A DNA stretch of 64,000 bases, taken from contig KN805378.1 in assembly GCA_000818945.1 (NCBI GenBank), forward strand, positions 457,488 to 521,487. Reading direction: 5' to 3'. Position numbers and translations under genes: made by a program. Of the stretch, positions 34,326-44,183 are shown one piece after another. How positions within the stretch are numbered: position 1 is the first letter of the stretch; each line of letters begins with the position of its first letter. Below the pieces are notes generated by a model that did not search any database, was not told where the DNA came from, and worked only from the letters and a program-made list of their open reading frames with translations. Source of the stretch: Schizochytrium sp. CCTCC M209059. Its lineage: Eukaryota > Sar > Bigyra > Thraustochytrida > Thraustochytriidae.

Positions 34326-35280
34326 GTCGGTGATGGCCCGATCTGCGCACACGTACGTACGGTACTTTTGTACTTGAGACTCCCTCTTTGGCTGCTCAAG
34401 AGGCAGATGATAGCGCGCACACAGGAAAAGAGGCGGGCAGCAGGTACCACCGCCTCGCGGAGGTCAGTCAACGCGGCGATGCCCGCGACAAAAGGGTCTG
34501 CGCTTGCCGCTGCCGCCTCGAGCGGACGCCTCGCCTGCCTCGCCCCCTGCGCTCGCGCTGCCGCTGGCTGCTGCGTGGCGGAGTCGGGAGGAAGGGAGGG
34601 AGGGAGGGAGAGATGCCGGCTGGGCTTGCTCGTTCTTCTGTGCCTCTCGCGCTTCGTCTGCGCCGTCGAGCCGCGGCGGCGCGCCTTCGCAGCCGGCCTC
34701 CCGGCGCGCTCGCGCGGGCGCGAGAAGGCAGCCGCGCAGTCAGGGAGGCGCGCGCGCGGGCGGGCGACCGGGCGGGACTCGCGCGCGTGCGCGCGTGGGC
34801 GCAGAGGGCGTTTCGTTTCGACTTTGCCTATTCCTTCTATTTGACGGTCTGCTTGGAACTAACTAGTTTGCCTAGCTAGCTCTCTCTTGATACACACGCA
34901 CACACTCTTTGCCTTGCCTTGCCACCGCATCTTGCAGCGCAAGCAAGCGAGCTACGCAGGCTGCAGCAGCCAGCAGGGCAATGGGACGGCAAGTACGACG
35001 GCCATCATCGAAAGCGATTTCGGCAAGAAAGAGAGCGAGTGAGTGAGTACATGAGCGAGTGCGTGAATGAGTGAGTGAGTGAATGAGTGAGGAGAAACTG
35101 CGGCTTTAGGTCAACGTTTCACTGCGTTATAAAGCTCACCGATCACCTTTGGACGAGAGACGCACAATATTAAAAAGAGCGTCATCAAGAAAAAGAGGGG
35201 AAAGGAAGGGGGCGGGAGAGGGAAGAGAGAGCAGTGCAGGGTGAAAGATGAATATAAGCGAGAGAAATGAAAGGAATAGA
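34326..35280. other. Intergenic region upstream of the tandem-TB2 gene and downstream of the bZIP-like gene
   Basis: 955 bp. It holds ACGT repeats right at the TB2 gene start (34351-34362), a GAGT-type degenerate repeat (35035-35092) and a TTATAAAG at 35128-35135 of unknown relevance. No gene was seen. Confidence 0.5.
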
Positions 35281-36624
35281 CTAGTTGACAACGCGACCCT
35301 TGCTCAGCTCGTCGACGGGGCTCCAGAGCTTGTCGAGCATGGCCATGGACGCAGGATTGTTATTGACCCAAAGAATGAAGCGCGCGAGCTGCGCGGGAGT
35401 AAGGATCTTTTGCAGCTCCTTCATCTCCTCGCCTAAAGCCTGGTTCTTGCGCTCCATGCGACGCTTGAGGTCGTCGCATTCGCGGAGAGTAAAGCGCAAA
35501 TCCTTGGCCATTTGACGCGCATCGTTTCGATGACCTTTAATCTTCTCCTTTTGCTCCTCGCTCGCGCCAATCTCACGCATAATCATGGACCAGATGCTCC
35601 CCGCTCCGCTGGCATTCAGATTCTGCTCGCTCGTCGAATCATAAAAGTCGTCGTCCTGATGCAGGGACCACATGCACATCTTCGTCACTTGCGTCGGCAA
35701 AAGCAGCCTTTCCAGCTGTTCCATGTGTCGCCTGATCGAGTCGGTGCGAACCTCGCCATAGTCACTAAACTTCTTCACGTAGGTTTCCAGCACGGCTTGC
35801 AGCTCCGTGTCGGAGGCGCCACGGGAGAGCATTTCTTCGAGCCGCTGGGTAATCTCCAGTTTTTCCTGAGCGTCCCGCTGCACAGTCTCTTTGCCCACCT
35901 TGAGCTGCAGTCGTAGCTGCAGGTTCTCGGATTCCAGCTTATTTACGCGCTCCTCCAAGTCGTTCACCTTCTCCTTCTTCTTCTTCTGCTGCTTGGCCGC
36001 GTTGCCGGCGGCAGCCGCCGCGTTCGCGCCGCTGTTCGCGCCGCTGTTCGCGCCGCTGTTCGCGCCGCTGTTCGCGCCGCTGTTCGCGCCGCTGTTCGCG
36101 CCGCTGTTCGCGCCGCTGTTCGCGCCGCTGTTCGCGCCGCTGTTCGCGCCGCTGTTCGCGCCGCTGTTCGCGCCGCTGTTCGCGCCGCTGTTCGCGCCGC
36201 TGTTCGCGCCGCTGTTCGCGCCGCTGTTCGCGCCGCTGTTCGCGCCGCTGTTCGCGCCGCTGTTCGCGCCGCTGTTCGCGCCGCTGTTCGCGCCGCTGTT
36301 CGCGCCGCTGTTCGCGCCGCTGTTCGCGCCGCTGTTCGCGCCGCTGTTCGCGCCGCTGTTCGCGCCGCTGTTCGCGCCGCTGTTCGCGCCGCTGTTCGCG
36401 CCGCTGTTCGCGCCGCTGTTCGCGCCGCTGTTCGCGCCGCTGTTCGCGCCGCTGTTCGCGCCGCTGTTCGCGCCGCTGTTCGCGCCGCTGTTCGCGCCGC
36501 TGTTCGCGCCGCTGTTCGCGCCGCTGTTCGCGCCGCTGTTCGCGCCGCTGTTCGCGCCGCTGTTCGCGCCGCTGTTCGCGCCGCCAGGGCTCTCGGCCTT
36601 GCGAGGTCTCTTGGGCGTGCTCAT
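35281..36624 (-). CDS. bZIP-like protein carrying a 47-unit Gly-Ala-Asn-Ser repeat
   Basis: 447 residues from the ATG at 36624. A 14-residue basic start ('MSTPKRPRKAESPG') leads into 47 Gly-Ala-Asn-Ser units (188 residues). Next comes 'GNAAKQQKKKKEKVNDLEERV' with leucines at seven-residue steps, aligning with CREB-type 'KKKEYVKCLENRV'. The zipper is therefore clear, but the DNA-contact half is degenerate: the invariant Asn and Arg positions hold Ala and Gln/Lys. The C-terminal 200 residues form a module I associate with stramenopile bZIP proteins: 'LLLPTQVTKMCMWSLHQDDDF', 'SIWSMIMREIG', 'ILTPAQLARFILWVNNNP'. Likely a dimerising nuclear regulator that may bind DNA weakly or act as a partner or inhibitor; this is inference. 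It is divergent from the AP2/TAF1A-like gene. Confidence 0.8.
   Translation of the reverse strand: MSTPKRPRKAESPGGANSGANSGANSGANSGANSGANSGANSGANSGANSGANSGANSGANSGANSGANSGANSGANSGANSGANSGANSGANSGANSGANSGANSGANSGANSGANSGANSGANSGANSGANSGANSGANSGANSGANSGANSGANSGANSGANSGANSGANSGANSGANSGANSGANSGANSGANSGANAAAAAGNAAKQQKKKKEKVNDLEERVNKLESENLQLRLQLKVGKETVQRDAQEKLEITQRLEEMLSRGASDTELQAVLETYVKKFSDYGEVRTDSIRRHMEQLERLLLPTQVTKMCMWSLHQDDDFYDSTSEQNLNASGAGSIWSMIMREIGASEEQKEKIKGHRNDARQMAKDLRFTLRECDDLKRRMERKNQALGEEMKELQKILTPAQLARFILWVNNNPASMAMLDKLWSPVDELSKGRVVN
36022..36585. repeat. 12-bp coding minisatellite, 47 copies
   Basis: Unit GTTCGCGCCGCT on the plus strand (AGCGGCGCGAAC on the gene strand) repeated 47 times over 564 bp; only the unit at 36574-36585 differs, by one base. 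All copies are in frame with the bZIP-like gene. The lack of synonymous change implies recent expansion or continued homogenisation. Confidence 0.97.
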
Positions 36625-37710
36625 CCTCTCTAAAAGCTCAACGTCGCGCGAGGAAGCCTTGTCCGGCGACCCTGCGGCACGCCTGCGAGCACGCACGCGC
36701 GCGCGCGCACGAGTGTGAGCGAGCGAGCGAGAGTCGCCTCGACTGGCCGCACAGCGCCGATGATCCGATGAAATCGCCTCCGCCGACCCTCGCGCCGGGC
36801 GTAAGGCGGGGGCGCGCAGGCGGAGCGTGCGCTCCCGCTGCGATGCGATGCGATGCGTCCGGCCCGACCCTCGCGCGCCTCGCCGCGTGCCTCGCGCGGG
36901 CCCGGAGCCGCCGCCGCGTCCACGCCGCTCGGTTCTGGCTCGGCCGAGCCGTGCGAGCGAGGCTGGGAAAAAGTGGAAAGCGTGCTTTGCGCTATAACCC
37001 ACTTGCGCGCGCCGCGCCACAGTCGAGTATGGCGCGGCAAGGGCAGGTTTAGGCGCGCGACGAGTCAATCGTGAACAAACAAAACAAACAAGACAAGTTG
37101 GCTCGAGCCTTGCAGAGCATAAAGGACGCCAGCCGCGCGCTTCCGAGGGCCTCGCGCATCTGCCGCGCCAAGAGGGTCGACCGGGACCCGCTCCGGACGG
37201 AGATTTGTAAGAGCGCGGTCGAGGCCGCGAAGAAGCCCCCTCTGGCGCGACCCGGGGCGGGTTTGCGTCCCGTGAAGGGCCAAGGCAAGCGAGGCTCGCG
37301 TTGCAAAAGGCGCGGAAGGGAAGAAGTGAATGGACGATGAATGAATGAATGAATGAATGAGAGCGGCCCGAGCTCGTCGTCCAGACCCGAGACGCGAGCC
37401 ACGCTTTTCCCCTTGCCTCGCGACGGGGCAGAGGCGGGGGCGACGACGCGCTGGACGCGCCGCGAGCAAGGGGAAAAGCGAGAGAGCAGGGGGAAAACAA
37501 CGCGGGAAAAGAGGGTCTTGCTCGAGAGGGTGGGTGGCCCTCATCGCGGCCCCGCCACACAAGCAAGCTCGGCGCGCAAAAACGCGTGGACCGCCCGCTC
37601 GCCACGCGGCCACCACACGAGACGCTCGAGGAAAGGCTCTGTGAAGGTGCATTTCACTTGTCGATGCACGTCGAGAGCTAACCCAAGCGCGCTAGCTTGA
37701 CAAGGCGAGC
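36625..37710. promoter_or_regulatory. Divergent region between the bZIP-like and AP2/TAF1A-like genes
   Basis: 1086 bp of GC-rich DNA with a short GAAT repeat (37336-37360). No TATA box or gene was recognised. The bZIP-like frame stays open through much of it as Arg/Ala low complexity. Confidence 0.4.
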
Positions 37711-40700
37711 ATGGCCTCGCGCAAACGCAGCAGACGAAAAGCTAAGGCCAGCGCTCGGCCTCCAAAAAAGCGCGACCTCGGCGAAAACCACAATCATGAC
37801 GACAGCAGCAACGATGGCAGCCCTGTAGATAGTAGCGGCAGTGACGCTGACGCACAATTTGCCAAAATTCCTAAAACCGAAGTCAAGAACGAGAGCAGCG
37901 GGAGCGGGAGCGAGAGCGATGATTCATCAAATTTCGATCTCACGGCTCTTTCGCAAGAGTCCTTTACTCGCTCGAAACCCTTGACGGTGAAACCTGCGAG
38001 AGGAAAAGACCACAACGAAGACAGCAAGCGTGCAATCAGCCCTGACAGCGACAATAGCAGTGAAAGTAAGAGCGACAATGACAGAGATAGCGATAGCGAT
38101 CGCGATAGCGATCGCGATAGCGATGGTTCCGACTTTGACCTCAACGCACTTTCGCAGGAAGTGCGTCCTGCCACAGATTTTGAAGGGTCCGAGGTCGAGG
38201 ACTCGGACTCCGACAATTCTGGTTCTGATTCTGCATCAACCGTAGAATCAAACGCGGCCTCAGACTCGTCTTACAGCGACAACTCTGAAGAGGAAGAGGA
38301 AGAGGAAGAGGAAGAAAGCGCGGCTCCGGATCCTCCTGCCGCGGCGGGAACAATTGGACGGAAAATGAACAAGGCGAATTCCACAGGCGACGACGACGAC
38401 GCCAACGACAACAAAACGAACCTTAAAAAGGAGAAGAAAACGGGCAAAGAGAAAAAGAAGGTAAAAAAGGAAACAAATAGCGCGAAGAAACCCAAAAGGT
38501 TCAAGGATGCGATAACGAGAATGCGATCGATTGGACGTGCTTCCATCGTCCACGTGCAAACCCGCAAGGGACGAAGATCGAGATTCAGAGTGTACATCAA
38601 AAATCAGTTTGACAAAACCAATCAGAAACGAGAAATCAACCTCAGAACCTACGAGGAAGCGCGCGACGTTGCCATTGGATATACACAGCACAAGTATTGG
38701 GGCGTACGCCAAATCAAGGGCTACAAATGGTTCCAGGCCTTTATCATTCGGAACAGCAAGATCGTTGGGCTCAACTTTCACTCTACGGCCAAACAGGCGG
38801 CACGCGAACATGACGAGGTCCTCGTCAACAATCATCCCCGGTTGGAATTTGATTCTTTGCGTCTTAACTTTCCCGAAAAGTATCGTGCAGCCATGAAAAA
38901 GGGCGCCTCGGGGGCAGATCTCTTTGAGAAAGCCTTTTCTCTTTGCACGAAACCGGCGCCTCTCAGCTTGCCTGCGCGCGAGGCCACGGCGCGCGGCCCG
39001 TACACGCGCGAACAGACGCAACAGCATGCCTTTATCAAGCATTTGGTCCCTGGCGGGACCTACACGCGACGCTGGCGGGATATGACCTTTGCAAGGTATC
39101 GTGGACGATGGACAAACTCCAAGACGACTACGCAAGAGCACGGTGAGCTTTTTAATTTGGAGCGGCTCATCGAGCAGCTGCTCGCGCAGGATCGCTTCAC
39201 AGAAGCTGCGCGCGTGGCGCATGATCTCAATCGCCACGTCATCACCATGGGCCAGCTCCCCATTTCGAGACCCTTTCGGTGTATGGTGACGGTGACGACA
39301 CTGACGCTTGCCAGAGGAGGCAAAATGAACATGGCCGAGAGCTTTGTGCGAAAGCTCCTGCCTCTCGTGCAATCCTTTCACGTCAGCTTGGTTCGTCACT
39401 ATCGGGTTCTTCTGGGCGAAAAGGTCTCACTGACCAAGCTTCCTCTGGACGTTGATACACGTCAGCACCAAATATGGACCAACTGGAGCGAAGAGAGGCA
39501 CCATTCACCACATATTGTCCTCCAGCGCCAAAAGGTATGGGCTGACGCCCGTGCATGGCTAATTACGCTTCTTGGTCGGTTTCGCGCCGCGCTGGGACGA
39601 GCTGATGAAGCGCTACTGTACTTTGACCAACACCTGCAGCTTGTCACCTTTCGCGAGCGTATCGAGCCCCGACTTTGCGCTGCAGCCATTTGCGTGCTTC
39701 GCACGGAAGATCAAGATGCCTCGCTGAGTCAGCTTGAGGCTCTCAAGCGCGCACAAACATACTTGCACCAGGTAGACGCCCAAGGCCCGCTTGCGAGCGA
39801 TCTGATCGAGTGTATCGTCGAGACGCAGCTGCAAATCGTTCTTCTCGTTGGTGTCTCGAGCACACAGCGACTTACGCAACAGAGCCAGGACGTCGCCTGG
39901 ATGAACACTTCCACGAATCGCAAGAATGCGAGGCGGAACAGGTCGGACGCCTTTGTCACCGTCTATCAGTACGCTGCGACTTTTCCCAACCGCGTCGCGG
40001 GTCCTTGGGGTCTCGCCCGTCTCTACGATTTGCAGCTGCAAATGACTGACGAGGAGGACGAAATCTTCCACGCAAAATCCAAGGTTGACTTACGCGGCGC
40101 ACTCCGCGATACGCTGCGTCGCGACCCTCTACATTTGCTGGCGGCGCAGAAACTCCTTGATCTTCTCGACCCGCCACTTCCGGGTGAGATTTTTGATCAT
40201 AACGATCCCGAAGGAGCGCCCGCCCGCTTTGCTGACGAGGCTGTAGGCCTTTCGTCCTCGCCCACGAAAAGAGGTGCCGACGACAGCGATAGTGACAGCG
40301 ACGTCGAAAGCATTATGAAGTCAGCAAGTGCCGGTGCAGGACACAGCCAAACGACAACGCAGAAATCCGCCAACGAGTGGGTTCCTGCTGATGCTGATGT
40401 GGAGGCGCAAAGGACGACGGACACGATTTGCGATAGTATCGAGTGCCTCCCGTTCGAGTCTTGTCCCACCTTGTCTGTGCTCTTCCGATTTGCGTTTGGT
40501 CCGCACTTTGCGTACGAAGGCCAAAAGGAAGCGCTCAAACTTTGGAAACTTCTCGACACTTGCCCTCCTGCTTGTCTTGCCAAGGCAGGCAAGACGCGAA
40601 GGTGGTGGCGCGACCGCTTTTATACGGATTGGCAAGAGATTCGCTTTGAGATGACGTGGTGCAAGGCAGTACCCGAACAGAACTCGATTCACCTTGTGCT

Positions 40701-40851
40701 TTTGCAACAAATTTTGACTACAGGTACCAAGATGGGCTTTGTTGAGCGCAGCGAGGATACGCTAGAAACTCCCGCCTTTGAAGCTTTCGATGAAAGCGAG
40801 GAGAACGACGATGGTCGTGGTGACGTCCAAAGCGACGGCGACGATCTCTAA
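37711..40851 (+). CDS. AP2-domain protein with a TAF1A-like C-terminal region
   Basis: 1046 residues from the ATG at 37711. Residues 1-270 are acidic and Ser/Asp-rich, with an Arg-Asp-Ser-Asp repeat and a poly-Glu run, then a Lys-rich segment. An AP2-like domain follows: a weaker first unit ('RFRVYIKNQF', near 290) and a clear one near 328-391, 'YWGVRQIKGYKWFQAFI', 'STAKQAAREHDEV' and 'LRLNFPEKY'. The remaining 600 residues are helical. 'RFTEAARVAHDLNRH', 'YQYAATFPNRVAGPWG' and 'TRRWWRDRFYTDW' (Trp at 965-966) recall, in the same order, the helical-repeat body and the 'NWWPGFHF' motif of TAF1A (RNA polymerase I factor SL1). If right, this is an rDNA-initiation subunit with its own DNA-binding domain. 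AP2 is firm; TAF1A is tentative. Confidence 0.7.
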   Translation: MASRKRSRRKAKASARPPKKRDLGENHNHDDSSNDGSPVDSSGSDADAQFAKIPKTEVKNESSGSGSESDDSSNFDLTALSQESFTRSKPLTVKPARGKDHNEDSKRAISPDSDNSSESKSDNDRDSDSDRDSDRDSDGSDFDLNALSQEVRPATDFEGSEVEDSDSDNSGSDSASTVESNAASDSSYSDNSEEEEEEEEEESAAPDPPAAAGTIGRKMNKANSTGDDDDANDNKTNLKKEKKTGKEKKKVKKETNSAKKPKRFKDAITRMRSIGRASIVHVQTRKGRRSRFRVYIKNQFDKTNQKREINLRTYEEARDVAIGYTQHKYWGVRQIKGYKWFQAFIIRNSKIVGLNFHSTAKQAAREHDEVLVNNHPRLEFDSLRLNFPEKYRAAMKKGASGADLFEKAFSLCTKPAPLSLPAREATARGPYTREQTQQHAFIKHLVPGGTYTRRWRDMTFARYRGRWTNSKTTTQEHGELFNLERLIEQLLAQDRFTEAARVAHDLNRHVITMGQLPISRPFRCMVTVTTLTLARGGKMNMAESFVRKLLPLVQSFHVSLVRHYRVLLGEKVSLTKLPLDVDTRQHQIWTNWSEERHHSPHIVLQRQKVWADARAWLITLLGRFRAALGRADEALLYFDQHLQLVTFRERIEPRLCAAAICVLRTEDQDASLSQLEALKRAQTYLHQVDAQGPLASDLIECIVETQLQIVLLVGVSSTQRLTQQSQDVAWMNTSTNRKNARRNRSDAFVTVYQYAATFPNRVAGPWGLARLYDLQLQMTDEEDEIFHAKSKVDLRGALRDTLRRDPLHLLAAQKLLDLLDPPLPGEIFDHNDPEGAPARFADEAVGLSSSPTKRGADDSDSDSDVESIMKSASAGAGHSQTTTQKSANEWVPADADVEAQRTTDTICDSIECLPFESCPTLSVLFRFAFGPHFAYEGQKEALKLWKLLDTCPPACLAKAGKTRRWWRDRFYTDWQEIRFEMTWCKAVPEQNSIHLVLLQQILTTGTKMGFVERSEDTLETPAFEAFDESEENDDGRGDVQSDGDDL

Positions 40852-41135
40852 AGCAAGACTGCAAAAGATGAACAAGAACAAGAAGAAGAAGAAAGGGTCA
40901 TCTGGAGAAGCTTAGAATCATATTGTGTATTCAGGCACGGTGCGCCATTGTCCTGTGCTGGTTTTTCCCTTCTTCTTTTCTTTATGAAGTCGTCAACTGG
41001 TTAATTTTGAAAGCCCTTTGAACGATAAATGTTGTATCATAGAGCGCGTATGCGCGCGGGTCTTGTGCAATTTTCGGGTACAGCTTCACGCGCCGCGACC
41101 TCGTGTAGATAGATATCGTCGTATTTTTTTTCTTT

Positions 41136-42074
41136 CTATGCAGCAACCTCGGCATTATCCTTGCACTCCTTCTCTTCAGCCTCGTCAACTTTTGTTTCTG
41201 CAACTGGAGACGATATTTCCGTTCGAGGAGAAGGAGATCGAGGCGACATGATGATGCTGTGTTTAAACGCGCTTGCGACAGTTAGAGACTTTTGCACACG
41301 ACGGATGGTATCCTTGAATCGGATCTTTGCGATACGGCCAGTGTCAATCTTCTCCACTAAATGTCGAGGGTACACCTCTCCTTCGTCGCCTTCGTCCTCA
41401 TACTCGAGCTCGTCATCCACGCCATGCTGATCCTCGGCAGCGGAGAAGCTGACGGTGACCTCAGCACCATCATCGGAAGTTGCCAACACAATACCCTGGA
41501 AAGCAAGGCAACCATCCTTTACTCTGACGCGGTCGCCGACCTCGAGGGTTGTCCAGCTTTTCACCTTGCGCACCTCACCTGCGGAGATATCAATCCTTAT
41601 GAGTTCTGCTGGAACAGCGCTTGCGTCTTCGCCGTCAGTGCCTACGTATCCTTCGTCGTCATTGTCGAGGTGCACCTCGATGGTGGTATTTGCTGCAACG
41701 ACAACGACGCCTTCGACGAAAAGTGCACCGAGGGACTTCTCGCGGACCTGGACAATGTCGCCGACTTCGTACACGCTACTTTCGAGATACCGTTGGTATG
41801 CACAGTAGTGATCGTTTACCTTTGCAACAGCTTGCATGAGGTCCTCATCATCGTGCCCGTCAGCGCTCCGTTTTTTATAGAGCTCGTCATACTCCTTGTA
41901 TGCGGTTTCCATGTGCTCAAAGAGGTTGCAAAGGTGTTCCTGAGCTTTCGATGTGCAGGCATTCTTGATGCCAATTGACTCGTGACTCTGGTGCATTGTT
42001 CTGCGCTCCTGCGTGAGCTCATTGTGGAGCGTAGAATGCGAGACCTTTTGCAAGTCGCTAGCGCCAGACCCCAT
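41136..42074 (-). CDS. Protein with two Tudor/SH3-like modules and a potential N-myristoylation start
   Basis: 312 residues if it starts at the ATG at 42074, which gives 'MGSGAS', a typical myristoylation sequence (Gly2, Ser6). The frame continues upstream to an ATG at 42380, adding 102 basic residues without homology; both starts are possible. A helical segment (about 30-95) precedes two beta-rich modules: 'VYEVGDIVQVREKSLGALFV' and 'LEVGDRVRVKDGCLAFQGIV', each ending with an acidic stretch. The spacing and 'GD-V-V' pattern are like SH3, KOW or Tudor barrels. The C-terminal 60 residues hold 'SPRSPSPR', a possible phosphorylation cluster. No specific orthologue was recognised. It converges on the AP2/TAF1A-like gene, 284 bp away. 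Confidence 0.6.
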   Translation of the reverse strand: MGSGASDLQKVSHSTLHNELTQERRTMHQSHESIGIKNACTSKAQEHLCNLFEHMETAYKEYDELYKKRSADGHDDEDLMQAVAKVNDHYCAYQRYLESSVYEVGDIVQVREKSLGALFVEGVVVVAANTTIEVHLDNDDEGYVGTDGEDASAVPAELIRIDISAGEVRKVKSWTTLEVGDRVRVKDGCLAFQGIVLATSDDGAEVTVSFSAAEDQHGVDDELEYEDEGDEGEVYPRHLVEKIDTGRIAKIRFKDTIRRVQKSLTVASAFKHSIIMSPRSPSPRTEISSPVAETKVDEAEEKECKDNAEVAA

Positions 42075-42591
42075 GGCTGCCTCAACTTTGTGGTCAAAAG
42101 TGTCGCGCACTCGGCGACCTGCTTTAGCTTTATTTTTTGGTGCGCTAGCTACGCTGGCTATGCGAGGCTGGCGGCGTCTTTGTTGCTCGCTTGCTCTCTG
42201 GCACGCGTATTCAGTGCTTGCGGCTTTTCTTGCCCTTGGAGCGGTCTCTTGCTTGCTGCCCGCGGGCGAGGGTTTTGGCAAAGGATGGATGCTCTGTCGA
42301 GGCTGGCTCGGGAATCGCTGCAGGTGCACACACGCCCCAGGGTTGGACACCGCGCGGGAGCGGGACGGCCCATTTCTCATTCCAATTTCTTGCCAATCAA
42401 GCCAGTGAGAGGGAACAGCGTGACTTGATTTGAGACGCAGCCAACAGCGAGAAAAAAAATGACTTTTCTTTGGTTTTAGCTTATAAAAAAGATTTGGCGC
42501 GATTTACCGGACAAATAAATGGAGATCTTCCATTTACTTCTTACTACTGCTACAACTACTACTACGTACTACGTACTATATTAGTCGGTAA
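42075..42591. other. Intergenic region between the Tudor-like and four-TM genes
   Basis: 517 bp; includes the possible 102-codon N-terminal extension of the Tudor-like gene (42075-42380) and an AT-rich segment with ACTACT and ACGTACT repeats (42543-42580) that ends at the stop of the four-TM gene. No separate gene was seen. Confidence 0.5.
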
Positions 42592-44183
42592 TCATACATT
42601 GCCAGTGGAGAGCTTCGCGGGCGCGTTGCGCTTGCGTCGAGTGTCCCCCACTTGGAAGATGGTCTGGACGCCGAAGCAAAAACAGGGCAGGACGAGGAAG
42701 GCAACAATTACTGCGAGCGTCATGGGTCGCAGCGTGCATGTGGATTGACGGCCCGAGGGAACCCACCAAATGGTTAGGCCATAGACATTAAAGCAGACGA
42801 ACATTGCCGTAAAGAGACCGACGATTCGGTTCACCCATCGACGCGTGTAGTTCTTGTCGACACTATTAATGTGATCCGATCGACGTGCGAGTTCAATGTG
42901 CGGGCGTGCAAAATAGACAATAAATAGGTGGGTCAGAGGACAGATTGGACATGACTTCTCTCAGGCAGCACGGACGTACCAAATTACCCCGCGATCGTAG
43001 GTTGCGACGCAAGCGGCACCGCAGTTGAGGAAAAAGTTGACGCCCAAAAAACACATGAATATACTGCGCGAAGAAAGGGTGGGCGTCGGTCAGCACGTCG
43101 TGAGAAGACTTGATATCCCCCTTTTGCCAGAGCGAGACATTGAAGTGCGATTCGCTTCATTTCAGTTCGCTTCACTTACAACAGGAAATTTTTCTCTCCA
43201 TCGTTGCATTGCGAAGAGGAACCCTCACTCGTCGAGGTCCTATACAGAGTTGCAATCGTCGCAAACCACGGCGCGTAACATACGAAAAAAAGACACATCC
43301 AGCCTGCCGCAACGCGTGAGCATTCGCGCAGATTGATCTCGTGGCGAAAAAAGGTTTTTTGCGAAATGGTGGAGCGTAAGTAATCATTGTCGCGGTCTTT
43401 AAGCACGACGGCTACGAGATTTGTAGAAAATGTAACAAACCGCGTTTGACATTGGTCAGTCATGCAATCTATTCTTTTGGGACTGTGCTTGCTTGCATCG
43501 GAAGCTTTGCATCATCAAAGAGGTAACGTACCAAACATGGAGTCTTCGAGAACAACGTCCTCCCCGTGGGCGTTGCGAAGCGCCATTTTCAGCGTTTTGT
43601 TGAATCTGCTCACTACTTCAGATGTCCATACCTCGGGATGTTCTTGACGAATCATGTCGGCTGCCTCGACGAGGCCCTTGCGCGCGAAGTCAAGACGAGC
43701 ACGACTTGTAGCGCTGTTGACTCTCCACACAGTGAACTCGTCGGCGTAAAGTTCGAGATCTTCGATGAGCTCATCGACGGAATCGTGGCGAAGGTCGATG
43801 ATACCCTTTGTTGACATGGATGCGGCGCGGAGCGTGCTTCTTCGAAACATGCCCCCGTCTCGCGTGCGACGCGACGGTGGCACGGCGATCATGTCCATGG
43901 GTTGCCCTGGGACCGGTGGCGGCGCCGGCATTGGCGATGCCGGATCATCCATGTCACTGCCGCTCCCTAGCCCATCGTCTGCGGGCGGAGGCACGTTGTA
44001 TGGCGTGTCATCGTTGTCCTCGAGCACTGTCCCTGATGATGTGCGCGAGACCGCGGATAGTCTCCGTTCATCGCCCGCGCTGTAGCCGTCTTCCTCGTCG
44101 TCTTCGCCGTGGTTCGTCTGTTGCGCGCTCTCGTTTCGCAAGCTCACGCGCACTTCTTCCTCGTCCTCGTACGCGTGCATCAT
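42592..44183 (-). CDS. Four-exon gene for a four-TM membrane protein, family not recognised
   Basis: Reassembled by eye on the minus strand: exons 44183-43532, 43411-43180, 43063-42980 and 42862-42592; introns of 120, 116 and 117 bp with donors GTACGT, GTAAGT and GTACGT and acceptors ending TCGTAG, GCGCAG and TTAATAG. Frame is kept across all three junctions and alternative acceptors at the last intron create a stop. The product is 412 residues. Residues 1-250 are soluble, acidic then Pro/Ser-rich, with a helical 'HDSVDELIEDLELYADEF' block. Four hydrophobic helices follow, near 255-274, 292-315, 332-357 and 370-392, and a short basic tail. A Cys-containing loop after helix 1 ('EGSSSQCNDGEKN') could be lumenal. 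It looks like a four-helix membrane protein, but tetraspanin CCG motifs are missing. The gene is divergent from aspartoacylase. Confidence 0.7.
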
